Shown: positions 24,092-37,000 of the stretch, piece by piece
Layout of the letters: every line of letters begins with the position of its first letter
How positions within the stretch are numbered: the first letter of the stretch is position 1
Source of the DNA: Setophaga petechia
Lineage: Eukaryota; Chordata; Aves; Passeriformes; Parulidae
Reading direction: 5' to 3'
DNA: 64,000 bases
NCBI GenBank assembly: GCA_024362935.1
Contig: JANCRA010000006.1
Span: 35,581,924-35,645,923, forward strand
Position numbers and translations under genes: made by a program
The notes under the pieces: model-generated
Told to the model about the DNA's origin: nothing
Databases searched by the model: none
What the model saw: only the letters and a program-made list of their open reading frames with translations

Positions 24092-24375
24092 GAACCTGCC
24101 GGCCGCCTGTCGCAGGGGCCTCTGTGGGCTCCGCAGGTGCGGCAGGGCCCAGCGCAGGTGCTCGGCCGCTCGGCTCTCGTCCTGCAGCAGCTGCGGGCAG
24201 CGCCGGCAGGGAAGGCTCGGCGCGGGCTCTGCCCCTCGGCCGGGCGCTCCCTGCGCCCAGCAGCGGCCGAGCCGGCCCGCACGGCCCGGGGCAGGGAGCG
24301 GCGGGGTTTGAAATACAAAGCTGTGCTTGGTGTCAGGTACATACAGGCAATGTGGGTATTTGTGACTGTGATATG

Positions 24376-24700
24376 TGTGGAGACCGACCCTGAGACAGTT
24401 GCGAATTCTAATAATAACTGAGGAAAATAGAGCATGGAAGAAGGCCTTTGAACCTATCCTTTGTTTGTAATTAGCTTTGGTTGACTTAGGAGCATTAGAA
24501 TCAAAGCTTTAAGGATGTTGCTTTTTGCTTGTAGTTAATCCTTAAAGTGTTCTGCAATAATAACCTTTTGAAGTATAATTTTAGAATATTGCTTGTATCC
24601 TTGAAACTATAGCTTTGGAATATATATAAAGGAAATATGCTTGTCTCACTCCTTAATAAAGCAGAGAAAGACAGCTTGAGAAAGGAAAATGAACATCAAC
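24376..24700 (+). mobile_element. LTR-like element (starts TGTGGAGACCGACC)
   Basis: Starts TGTGGAGACC and carries a TATA element (atatataaagg) near 24617 and AATAAA at about 24655. U3-R structure is typical of an LTR. The 3' end is not clear, and 24700-25300 may be internal or decayed sequence. Confidence 0.5.
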
Positions 24701-25351
24701 TCAAGGATTTATGGTTTCGACCAGGGGAAGCTGAACATCACTGTTATGAGATTTATAGTCCTTGTAATTAAAAGGTGGATCCACGTCTGGGGAGCTGGAC
24801 TTCACCAGATGGGATTTGTTTTTCTTCTTTTGGAAACCAGACTCCACCATCTGGGGATACTCCTTTTGGGATACATCCTGAGAAAAACTAAATCACAGTA
24901 GTGTATAGAATTGTGACGTAAAAATTGGGAATAGAAACTGCTGATGAGTAAAAATTGGGACTAGAGACTGCTGAGAAAGCTTATGAATACCCGTATAAAT
25001 ACAAATATAAATACATTTCCTGGAAAGTAATTGGAATCAGGCTTTGGTCACTCTTGAATCAGGCTCTCAAAACACTTGAATTCCTTGATCTTAAGCTGTG
25101 TTTGAATTGAGGTGCTTTTGTACAGAAAGGTTGGACCATGGGATAAATTCTGCCAATTCAGCCACAATGGCATTTGTTTCATCTGCTTTTCTTCTTCCTT
25201 TCCCTGTGGGTGGCTGATTTGGGAGTGTTTGCCTTGTACTTTGAGTTCCAGCTCAGACTTGCTCATGAATGTGCTGTAAAATCTTCCAGTCCTAGGGTGA
25301 CGTTATGATGCTTGTATCTCCATCCATGTGTTCTGTTAATGTTGGATATTA

Positions 25352-25926
25352 TGTTCTGTACCTTTAAGACTGACTGACTCTGAAGAGTGAAAGTTTTGTT
25401 TTGGTTTCCTTATCAGCCTGGTAGGACGCAGAGACTGTGGCTTTTGCTTTTGCTGCTTTTGCTTTTCGCTCTCTCTCTCTCGCTCGCTCTTGCTTGCTTT
25501 GCTTATGCTTGCTTTTGCTTTTGCTCATTAGCTAGTTTTAGCTAAACAGTCAAACTTCTTCCTGGGCTGTTTCTCCTTTCCCTTTTTCGACCATTTCGAA
25601 CCTGCCCCAGACTGGGACCTGGGAACACAGAGAGTTTTTCACTTTGTGGCTGCAGCAGCTGCCCCAGCACCGGAGGGACTGAGAACAGAGTGACCACCCC
25701 ACCCCCGAGAGAGACTTTCTGAATTTGTCATCTTTTTCAGAGTGGTGTCATCTGGTATTGTTCATTTTGTGTACTGGGGTGTGTTTTGCCTGTTAAATAA
25801 ACAGGTTCTTTCCACTTCTCTCCAAGGAATTCTTCCCTAATCAGCTTAGGGGGGAGGCCATGTGGGTTTGCTTTCTGGAGGGGCCCCTTTGGAAATTCTC
25901 TACCAAATTTGCCCTAAACCGGGACA
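25352..25926 (+). mobile_element. ERVL-like LTR (ends CCTAAACCGGGACA)
   Basis: The last 200 bp match the element at 60890-61309. Shared features are the block ending in gactttctgaatttg.catct, the T-rich stretch with AATAAA or a close variant, and the terminal TTTGCCCTAAACC. It contains a CT/GCTT-rich low-complexity tract at 25440-25530. The 5' end is set at TGTTCTGT by analogy and is uncertain, since no target duplication was found. Confidence 0.6.
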
Positions 25927-27130
25927 CTTACCCCTTTCTGCTGAAAAATGCTTGTAGACTGGTGGGAATTGCTAGAGACAAGGCTTACAAACCAGTCCCC
26001 AGTAGGATTAGCCCAGTGTCCCTGCTTAAGTCCAGGTATGCTTGTATTAAATAGGAGCAAACTATTCTAACTCACTTGCCCTCTCCCCTACCCGTTTTTT
26101 TTTTTTTTTTTTTTTTAGCTCTTGGGGCAGTCCTGTGTGCCATTCCAAGTCTTTGTTATCACATGTGTGAAGGCATGGTGCTGCTGTAGCAGCAGCCTGA
26201 GTTCAGTGGGAACATGTCCAAAGCACTGGGTCCCACAGCAGTGGGCACGGTGAGAGACTTGCCTCTGCTGCCATGGCCATCCAGCCTGGGGAGAGCAGCT
26301 GCTGGGGCTTCCCCCATTCTGCCAACAGCAGTCTGCCTCCAGCATGTGGCCTGTATGGCCATGACTTTGCCAGAATGTGGAAAATGCATTGTTTGAAGGT
26401 ATTTTGATGGTGTCTGACATCACCTGACTGGAGCAGTTTGTTGGGCAGGATGCCCTGTGGCAGGGCCATGGCAGGGATGGGCGGCTGGCACTGGCAGTGT
26501 TATTTTCCCAGCCAGGCTCCTGGTACAGCTGTGGGGGAGGGCACCAGCAGCTGTATCAGCCCAGCGAGCAGCAGCACATGGAGGAGACCCTCATCTGCAA
26601 AGAGCCCCTCGCCCCCTTTGCTCCCCCATGGCAGTGCAAGATGATTCCCCCGCAGGTGAAGGGCTGCTGCAGGCTGGAGACTCCTGCAGCCAGGCATTGT
26701 TGAAATCTCCTTGCTGCAGCTGTGCCTGGAGGATGTTGGCCTACAGCAGCACTGCTGATGCCCGGGAATGCTGCTGGGCTCAGACAGGCAGAGTGTGTAC
26801 AAAAGCTGCATTCAAAGCGCTGATGGCGAGAGCCCGGAGCCGCTGGCAAGGGCAGCAGCTCTTCTTCATTCCATGCAGGGGAGAGCCCAGCCTTGGAGCC
26901 TGTCCCTGGGGACAGGGAAACTAGTGTAGGTTTGAATTCTCAGGAACAATCCAAATGAGAATTGCTTTGAGGCAGGTGTTGTAATGTTGGGTTTGGGTGT
27001 GTCTGCAGGAAAGAAAGCAGGAATAAACCCCTTGAACAACAAAGGAGAACTCTGCATGGGCAATTTACACCCTACAGATACACTGATCATATGGGCCCAC
27101 TGAACACTGGGGGCATCTAATGCAGAGTGA
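25927..27130. other. No supported gene; poly-T tract
   Basis: A run of about 22 T lies at 26095-26116. The stretch 26190-26930 is moderately GC-rich with overlapping frames on both strands and no recognisable product. Confidence 0.35.
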
Positions 27131-27139
27131 AAAGGGTCT

Positions 27140-27670
27140 TTGAATAGATAGGAGAGATGAGACTTGAAGAAATAATTTTGCAGATGCAGAAAAGGAGATC
27201 AGACCCACGGGTCCCATGGCTCAGGCTTAGTTCTACCAAATCAAGCATGATTCCTTTTATCTGCTCTGTTGGAAAGTATTTCAGAATGACTTGCCTATTG
27301 TGATATTTCTGTTAAGAAAATTTAGAATTGTCAGGAACTGCTTAGATCAGAAACGTTTTGAGACAGATCACGTTTATGTTGGGTTTGGGTGTCTCTGCAA
27401 TAAAGAAAGCAGGGAATAAACCCTTGGAACAATGAAGCAGAGTAAAAGTGGAACATTTGGATGGTCAATTTGTTCCCTACAGCTGTCGGCCAACTGAATT
27501 GTGGGGTCATCTGCTGGGGAGTGCAAAGCTTCTTTTACTTCTATCACCGGGTGCCATTGTTTGTGTCCCAGCACTTGGTTTGATGTGAAGAGCAATAAAC
27601 AAAATGTCGCACCAACAGGCTGCAACCCAGAACTGAGTGGGAATTACAGAAATAAAGGCCTTGAAAAGTA
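27140..27670 (+). repeat. Segmental duplicate upstream of the TOGARAM2-like gene (copy A)
   Basis: Aligns with 33816-34620, sharing for example gataggagagatgagactt and gtttatgttgggtttgggtg. The pair marks a duplication that includes sequence 5' of the gene; the second copy now lies in intron 7. Confidence 0.7.
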
Positions 27671-27699
27671 GCTTTGGAAAGGGTCTCCTTCCTAGACAG

Positions 27700-28045
27700 T
27701 GTGAAACGCTCAGGCCTGGCCTGGCTGGGCTTAGGGCTGGCTGCCCTTGGGAAGGTAATGGAAGGGGATGGAGTTGGGGTGGGGTTTTGCAGCCATGGAA
27801 ACGAGAGAACCATGGTGAGCGTGTCACAAAGGGGCAGCCCCACGCCAGGCTGGTGCAGGCTGTGCTGGGCACGGCCCCGGCGGCAGCAGACGCGTCTGGC
27901 TCTGCCTCTCTGTGCCGAGCGCCGGCGATTGGAGTCCCCCGGCCTTGTTCAAAGGCTGGGACCGAGCTCCCGGCGCTGACTGCTCCGAGAGCGTGCCCGA
28001 ACTCAAACCCAGACACGTCTGCCAGGCAGGAGCACGGGTTCAAAC
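27700..28045 (+). promoter_or_regulatory. GC-rich promoter/5' UTR region of the TOGARAM2-like gene
   Basis: GC- and CpG-rich sequence (about 27830-28010) directly before the first coding exon. No TATA box is evident. The transcription start cannot be placed from sequence alone. Confidence 0.45.
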
Positions 28046-31000
28046 ATGGATTATACCGGAAAAGGAAAGAGCCCTGAAGGAAAAGGTGAGGATAGGAAGG
28101 AACTGAAAGGCTGGAGCCAAATGGAAAAAAAATCCCACCAGATTTCAGGGAAAACTGGTCCATGGTGGTCAGTGCTGGCTCTGTGTCAGAGTAGGTGGCT
28201 GACAGCTACAGATGATCCTGCAAGGATGCCCTGAGGCATCACAGCATTCTGCCATTAGTTTACTCTGCTTTCTCCTTTTTGACAGTGGCCAGATCACTCA
28301 TACTGTCAGCCAGGACAGGGACTGTGGCCACAGCTGATCATGGTCATGAGATGCAAGTCCTGTTGCTTTCTTTGCCATCAATGTTGGGCCTTACTACAGA
28401 TAAATCTCCCATTCTTCCTCTGCTTCCTGATAGGGTCTGAGCCTGAGGGTAGGATTCCGTTGCTATAGAAGCACCAATAAGGCCTGCCTGCTTGATTGGA
28501 GGTCTTTGTGGTTTGCAGAAAGAACAGTCACAGCTGTGTAGGTTTTTCCTGTGGATTCACAGGCCAGCCTCAAGAAGGAATCTTTTTTCCCCTCTTATCA
28601 TTGGAGCCTTCCACCTTTATCTTCAGACTTGCTAATTAAATACTGCTCAGAGGAAATAAATGCAGGCAGGTTCCATGAGAAATAAAACCAGAGCTATATT
28701 CTAAATAATTAAAAATTATTCCCCTCGAGTGCCACGCCCATTGGATGTGTTGATGATAAAGATGGGAGTTCACCTAACTCACTTCTTCCCTTGTGAGCAT
28801 GGCTCAGCCTCACACAGAGGTGAGGAGGGAGCTGGGCCAGTCTCTGCTGGGAGGAAGGGTCTTGTGGCAGCCCAGAGAGGCTGTGCACATTGCCAGGGAA
28901 CAGCTGTGCCCTGCATGTGCCCCTGCAATGAGCTGTGCTGCTGCCAGTGCCCCTGGGGCTGTAGGGCTGCTGAGCTGTGGGGCAGGGAGAGGAGCAGGAG
29001 GGTGCCTGTGCAGCTGAACCATTCCTGGAGAGCACAGGGCTCTGGGCTCCCTGCTGTCCCAGGGCAGCCCAGAGGCCAGGCTATGCCTGTGGGAGCTCTG
29101 GGCAAGTGGCTCAGGGTTTGGCCCTGGCCTGCCTCAAGTGTCTGCCAGCAGGAGCATGTTTCCCTGTGCAGCTGTTTAGAAGTTTGCAGGAAATGTGTCC
29201 CATGAAATATGGAGCTTCAGATGCTTTAGGTTTGCATGGTGGCCTCTGTTCTATTTTGTGTCTCCACTTTGCAGGCCTGACTGGCTGCCCTCTTGCCAAG
29301 AGGTTTTCCCTGTCAAGTCCCTCCATGCTCCTGCCCTCCAAGCCATTGCCTCCCATCCAGAAGAGCTCTCTTGCTACCAAGCCAAGCCCAACGTGCAGTG
29401 GAAAGGAGGAGAATGGGAAAAATGGCAGCGGCTGGGATGAGGAGAGGAGAACAAAACAGGAGCTGAGTTCAGAGGGAAAAGGACCTAAGGTAAGGAGACC
29501 AAGCTAAGTGCAGTGTGGTAAATGTTCAGTGGATGTGCTGTAGGCAGAGCTCTGAGACCTTTTCCCCGAAAGGAACTGACGCTTTCAATGAAGTTTGAAC
29601 AGGTCCTGGTTTGGCTCTTTAGCTGGGCCAGAAATGAGGGGATATGAAGGAAGGGGGTGCACCTGCCCCTGCTGCCTCCAGCCCCATTCCTGGCCATGGC
29701 ATGGGGGCCCTGGGGCAACTTGGGCAGGCAGAGCCCTTGCAGAGAGCAGCAGGGCAGGGAGCTCGGCTGAACTTGCTCAGTGCCAGGGAGCCTGAGATGA
29801 TGGATGTGTGGGAGCTGGAGAGCAGCAGCATCCCGAGAGCTCAGCAGCATCGGGGCTCAGAGGCTGCTGGGGAAGTGTGGGAGGGAAGGGCAGCAGCAGC
29901 AGAAATGAGGGGCTTGAGAAAAGCAGGTTTGGACATCCTGCAGAATGGCTTTGTGGGGACTTGGCTGGAGATCAGCACTGGCTGTGAGACACCTTAGGAG
30001 CAGGGAGAGAACAGTGATCTAAAGCCACTCCCATGCCCTGCACAAGGCCAGGGGAGGCAGTGGCATCTCAGAACATCCTGATGTCCAAATTGTGAATGCC
30101 AGCTGCGAATGTAGCAACCCTTAGTGAAAACTGAGCATGAGGGGAGTGGTGGCAAATCTGGGACAAGGTCTCTCCCTCACCTCCTCCATTTTCATTCTCA
30201 TTCCTGGGCCAAGCTACACCATCAGTTTGACTTTTCCTGGCAGTTCCCAATTGAATGCATATCTAAATGTCTTGAGGCATGAATGTGGGCAAGGCTTGTT
30301 GCTTGATCTGAGCACTGTGTTCTTCTCTTTCCAGACCTCCTTGCTGTATTCCATTGGTGGGGATATGAAGAAGGGGTCACTGGGACCACCTTTGATCCCC
30401 CCCATACGCAGGGCAGTGAGTCCCCCTGTGGGCAGTGCTGCAGGGTCCCTGCCAAGCTCTCCCCAGCTGGAATTCCAGGAGTCCCAGGAGATGAAGTGAG
30501 CCAAGGTGTCTGCTGCTGCACTGTGCTGTTCACCTCACTCCTCCAATCTCATGTGGATTTTTTGCCCAGTCAGGTGTCCCATGTATTTAGGCAAACCCCT
30601 GTGTATTGACCATTTTGCCCATCTGTCATGATGTAGGACTATGTCATACCCAAGGGCTTTTGATTGGATCCTTCTTGAAAAACAAGGAGGTGTAATTCTC
30701 TCAGGAGACAGCAGTGCTCTGACCACATGTAGCCCGAGGCTGTCACCAGGGTTAAGGCACGGGCAGGCCAAGTCAAGCTTTGGCAGCTGTACAAAAGCAG
30801 CTGCCCTCCTTACAGACTCGTGCCTCAGCTTAGCAGCTCTTGCTGCTTCAGAGAGGCTGTAGGAGCCACTTGGCCCCAAAAGGAGAGGCAGCAGAACTGG
30901 GGAGTTCTGATGCAAGTTGAAGAATGACTGCTATGTTTCAGCCAGAGCTTGGCCAGCTCCGTGTGACTCCAAAAACAGAAAGATAAGGACAATGAATCAG

Positions 31001-34000
31001 CTTTGCATCCTGTTGGGTTTTTGTGTTGCATTTCCCCCTTCATCACAGTTACCATGCTAAGAAGGTTTACCCCCTTTCATGATACACCCATTCCCTCCCT
31101 TCTCTTTCTACCTCCCCACATGTTCTTTTGTCCTCCATTTTCTCCAGGCCAAGGCCCAGCAGCAGAAGCAAAGAGAAGAACTCTGAAGATACAGGTGGGT
31201 ACAGGGCATGTCTGTCCTAGAATGACCATTGTAGTCTTGACTCAGAGGTGACATTTGGAGAGCTTGGTTAAAACCCATTCTTTTTAAGATTTCTGTAAAT
31301 TCATTTCAATTCCTTGACAGGCTCTGTGGACTTTCCCAGAGCCCAGTCACTGGGAGTGTTCTCTGGTGGTGCAGTGAGAATTCCTCCCCTTTGCAGGCTG
31401 GGATAGGTTCATTTCTTCCAAGTCTTTCCGGCCATGTCCCTCTTTGCTGCTTCCCTCCAAGCTGTTGCCTCCCATCCGGGCAAGCTCTCCTTCCTCTCAC
31501 ACAAATGAAATGGACAGCATGGAGAAAGAGAACAAGAAAAATGGCACTGCCTATGATGATGAGAGAGGAAGAAACCGGGAGCAGAGTTCAGAAGGAGAAA
31601 GTTCTAAGGTAAGGAGACCAAGCTAAGTCCTGTGTGGTAGATTTTCAGTTTATTTGCTGTAGGCAGAGCTGTGAGACCTTTTCCTGTGCTGTGAGCCCAG
31701 GGAAGCAGCTGAGCCAAAGAAGAGCTCAGCTGGGCACTGTGCTTCAGGCTGTCTCTGCAATGGGTATGTAGTGGAGAGTTCACATCCTCAGCATGGATCA
31801 ATAACAGGAGAGGTCTTTGAATGGTTTCTGGGCTCTGTCGTGGTTCCTCATGTGTCTCATGGCTGAGAAAACACCAACAAGCAGTCACAGCAGCTAAAGT
31901 TGTCCAATCTGGAGATACTGTCCTTCTAGATGAGTGCTGGCTGTGAGACACCTTAGGGGCAGGGAGAGAACAGTGATCTAAAGCCACTCCCATGCCATCC
32001 AAAAGGCCAGGGGAGGCAGTGGCACTCCAGAATATCCTGATGTCCAAATTGTGAATGCCAGCTGGGAATGCAGCCACTCTTGGAGAAAACTGAGCACGAG
32101 AGGAGAGGTGGCAAATGTGGGACATGGGCTGTCCCTCACCATTTCCCTTTCCTAGGTCATCTTTACCTGTCCTGGGCCAAGCTGCTCCATAACTTTGACT
32201 TTTCCTGCCAGGTCCCAGTTAAAAGCATGCCTAAATGTCTTGAGGCATGAAGAGGGGCAAGGCTGGATGCTTGATCTGAGCACTGTGTTCTTCTCTTTCC
32301 AGAGCTCCTTGCTGTATTCCATTGGTGGGGATATGAAGAAGGGGTCACTGGGACCACCTTTGATCCCCCCCATACGCAGGGCAGTGAGTCCCCCTGTGGG
32401 CAGTGCTGCAGGGTCCCTGCCAAGCTCTCCCCAGCTGGAATTCCAGGAGTCCCAGGAGATGAGGTGAGCCAAGGTGTCTGCTGCTGCACTGTGCTGTTCA
32501 CCTCACTCCTCCCATCTCATGTGGTTATTTTGCCCAGTCAGGTGTCCCATGTATTTAGGCAAACCCCTGTGTATTCTCCATTTTGGCCATCTATGATGAT
32601 CCAGCACAATGGCAAAGGCAACACCAACATCCCAAGAGCAGATGTGGTGGTGGGGAAGAGGAGGCAGGGCTTCAAAGCACCTCCAGATGGGTCCTCTGCT
32701 GGACTTGGCCATTATTTCACACAGAGCTTGGTCAGCTCTCTGTGACAGAAACTGAAAGCTTAAGGACAATGAATGAGCTCTGCATCCTGTTGGGTTTATG
32801 GGTTGCATTTCCTCCTTCATGACAGTGACCATGCTAAGGTTTGCCCCCTTTCATGGTGCAGCCATTCCCTCCCTTCTCTTTCTACCTCCCCACATGTTCT
32901 TCTGTCCTCCGTTTTCTCCAGGCTAAGATCCAGGAGCATAAACAAAGAGAAGAACTCTGAAGATGCAGGTAGGTACAGGGCATGTCTGTCCTAGAATGAC
33001 CATTGTGTTCTTGACTCAGAGGTGACATTTGGAGAGCTTGGTTAAAACCCATTCTTTTAAAAATTTCTGTAAATTCATTTCAATTCCTTGATGGGCTCAG
33101 TGGACTCTCTGAGAGCCCAGTCACTGGGACTATGCTCCAGTGGTGCAGTGAAAATTCCTCCAGTGGGAAGTGTTGAGTGGCAGGAGCTGGAGTGGTGCCT
33201 TGGGACCCTGGAGATGCAGTGCAGGGCAAGGAAACATTCCTCTCCATCCTGCACATGCATTTATCTCCTGCAGACTTTCTAGTGTCACAACTAGTAGGGA
33301 AAAAGAAGGCATTTAGCATGAAATGAGAAATGTTCCCAATCCTTCCTCTTGCTTTTGAAGGAGAAAACCTTTCCTTGGGGCAGTTTCTGAGCTGAACCCC
33401 TTGAGATCTGAAGGAGATTCATGGACATTGCCTGGTTTTGTATTGGCAGAAATAGGGAAACCTCCTCTGACAGAATATCCTTATAAACTTTCCAGTTAGG
33501 GAGAAAGAGCCTTCCAAAGGGATGCAGCCTGTGCAGGGTGTGAGTTTGTCATCCCGTGACAGCACAAGCCCAAAGCCACCCATGGCAGGTTCACAGTGAC
33601 AAATCTCTGCCCTGGCTCTCTCTGCCTATGTCAGTGCTGCAGGCTGAGGCTGGGGCAGGAGATGCCTTCTGCCTTGTCCCTGTCCCTGCCTTGCCTGATC
33701 CCTGACAAGTGGAATTGTGCCAGACAAAATGCAGTCTCTGGTGCATCTGGGTCAGGCAATGCTTTCAAGTTGAAAGCCTCAATGACACTGTTGTTGTTCC
33801 TTTGGCATCTCTGAGTGTGTAATGATAGGAGAGATGAGACTTGGAGAAATAATTCTGCTGATGCAGAACAAGGGATCAGATCCCCTGGTCCCTTTGGGGA
33901 TCAGGGTTAGTTCTGCCAGATCCTGGCCATGGCCCCTTTGGAATGACTCCTTAATTGCTGATATGCAGCTGGAGTGCTTAATGCAGCCAGAGAATAGTAC

Positions 34001-37000
34001 TGCTCAGTAAGTAAGGTGACATTTTTGCTGGCTCAATTCTGCACTAGAAATGACTTATCTCATTAAACCTTACCTGTCTCACTTTTATTACTGACCCCAG
34101 CATTCTACAGGGTGAAGGAATCCAGGTTTAAGACACTCATCCTGCTTGGCTGCCATATGATTTTATTCTCTGTGCAGCCATGTAAAGAACTAGTTCTCTT
34201 AATTCTAACTGCCTTGTTGGAGAGTATTTCAAAATGACCTACACTCTGCTATTTCCATTAGGAATATTTTGAATAGACAGTATTAGCCAAGATCAGAAAT
34301 GTTTGGAGGCAGGTCATGTTTATGTTGGGTTTGGGTGTCTCTGCTGAAAAGACAGTAGGGAATAAACCCCTGGAACAAGTTCCAGCAAAAGTGAAACTTT
34401 GGGATGAGCACTTTGTTCCCTACAAAGACAGGCTCACAGAATACTGGGTACATCTAATGGAGAAAGTAAAGCTTCTTTTGCATCTAAAACGTGGTGCCAT
34501 TGTTTGTGTCCCAGCACTTCTTTGGTTTTAAAGAGTAATATAAAAATCCCAAAAATGCAAAACCCAATCTGGAATTCAGTGGGACCTACAGAAACAAAGG
34601 CCCTGAAAATTACTTTTGAAAACAATTACTTCCTTGCCAGTGTCAGATTCTAGAGAGCACTGTGAATTCCCAACTGTTTGGAAGGAAAGGGATCCTGTAG
34701 TAGTGGGGAGGCAACGGGCACCACATGAACTAGTAGAGCCCTTCTGTCTTGGCTTGCCAGCTCCATATCGTTCAGAGAAATTAAACTGATGCTCGTTTCA
34801 TGAAAAATGGAAAAACAAGCAATCTTTTCAGTGACTAAAATAGGCTTTGAATTCCTCAGCCATTAGATGGGTTGATTGTAAAGTCATGAGTTCAATTAAC
34901 TCACTTCTTCTCTTGTACCTGAATGTCAGCTTCCTCTGAGCCTACAGCAAAAACCCAGAGGAAGAAGGGAAAGAGCTCTTGGTGCAAGATGGGAGCTGGG
35001 ATGCCTCTGTTCCCAGGGAACTGGCTGAGCTGTTGGGCTTGGAGCCTCCTGTGCCGGGGCCCGGCCTTGGGAATGGAGGTCTGGGCTCGCAAGCGGCTCA
35101 GGGGGCCCTGGCCCAGGAGCCCCGGCAGAGGCCGCGGAGCAGCGCCGGCCCCAGGGGCACTGCCAGGGAGGGCAAGGACAGAGGGGAGGGGGAGCTGGGC
35201 TGCTGGCTGGCAGGAGGAGGGGTCTTGTGGCAGCCCAGAGAGGCTGTGCACATTGCCAGGGAACAGCTCTGCCATGCATGTGCCCCTGCAATGAGCTGTG
35301 CTGCTGCCAGTGCCCCTGCAGCTGTAGGGCTGCTGAGCTGTGGGGCAGGGAGAGGAGCAGGAGGAGCAGCTGAGCCATTCCTGGAGAGCACAGGGCTCTG
35401 GGCTCCCTGCTGTCCCAGGGCAGCCCAGAGGCCAGGCTGTGCCTGTGGGAGCTCTGGGCAAGTGGCTCAGGGTTTGGCCCTGGCCTGCCTCGAGTGTCTG
35501 CCAGCAGGAGCATGTTTCCCTGTGCAGCTGTTTAGAAGTTTGCAGGAAATGTGTCCCATGAAATATGGAGCTTCAGATGCTTTAGATTGCATCGCTGCCT
35601 CTGTTACATTTTGTGTGTCCCTTTTGCTGGCCTGACTGACAGCAGTGGTCCCAAGGAGGTTTCCTTGGGATCTGTAGTTTCCCTGCCAACATCCCAAATG
35701 CTTTTACCTTCCAAGGCCCTCCTTTCATAGAGCTGCTATCTAAGTCTCCTTTTTTATTATTATGCTGACCATTCTTCAGAGGTAAAAAAATCCTGATTTA
35801 AGACATGGCTTTTTTTTACTGCATTGCCACTTAATTTATCCTCTGTGAAGCTGTTGTATAGAATTGCAACTAGAAAATCAGGCCTTTAGTCAGCCTGGCC
35901 CGAAAGTGGCCCAATCTCATACAGTTTAGAATGAAAATCCTTGGGGAAAATGAAATATCTAGTGTCAAGAACACAGTTCACATTTGGGTAACACTCCTGC
36001 ATTCCTGCAATGCTCAGATTTTCTTTGAATGTCCTCTAAAATAGTCAAACAAGCAGAAGACAGTGTTGATATAAATACATCCAGGTATTAGAACCTGGGG
36101 CTTCTTTCAGGAATGGGAAAGATGATGTTTACTAAAATCAGCATGAATAAGGGCAGATAAGAATCTCTGTCAAGAGCAGTCTCCGTCTCTGCCCTTCTCT
36201 ATCACACACAGAGGCTCTCCAGCATGCAGGGGCTGGGGCCTTCATCATGCAGCAGGTTTCAGTCTGCTGGCCAACAGAGTCATGTCCTGTGTGCTGCCAG
36301 CAGCCCATCCCTTGGGAGAGGGTCTAGGCATTGTACCTTGCTGCTCTCAATCCCAATCTCTGTGTCTTGAGAGCTCTGCACTCTAGAACCTGTCTTGCCT
36401 GTGTCCCAGCATTGTGGTTTTGGGGGCTTGAAGTCTGCCAGAGATTTACAGGAACCTTTGCTTCCATTCCCAGGCCTCCCACTGAGCCAGGCCAAGGAGA
36501 CAGATCATCCAACCTGTCCTGGTCTTACGAGGGACAAAGAGCTGAGGGACGGCTTTGCAAAGGTAAGGGATAAGGACAGGGATGAGCAGACTTCCTTTCC
36601 AGCAGCTGTTTAGTGCTTGGCCCAAATTGTCACTGAAAATCATCATCTTCCACTCTTGGGGGATGGGGATTCCCTTGGGAATACATTGGACAGCTACAGA
36701 ATCATTGCTTGGCCATTTCCAGTGGTGCCAAAGTCCCTGGTTTGCACATGGTGCTAAGGTCATGCCAGAAGCACTCTTTATGTGCAAAGGCTGTTTTAGA
36801 GAAGTTCTGAATGGCAGAGCAAGCTACACATCAGTGACCGTGGGCAAAGTGCATCCTCAGAAGCAGAGAAGCAAAGATTCTAATGTTGGGTGCAAGCAAG
36901 GCTGCAAAATCAAATGGGAGAGGTTGATTTTTCCTGGTTACCATTGTGTCTGTATCTCACAGGCCTCTCATTCTCAAGTTTTCTGCTCATTGCCATCAGT

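Noticed and set aside
26095..26116. Poly-T run as the tail of a retroposed gene on the minus strand
   Set aside because: No adjacent minus-strand coding match or target duplication could be found.
34979..35635. A 218-codon frame in intron 7
   Set aside because: It joins a GC-rich insertion to the repeated 430-bp block. A stop lies just upstream of a possible acceptor, and the TOGARAM2-like phases work without it.
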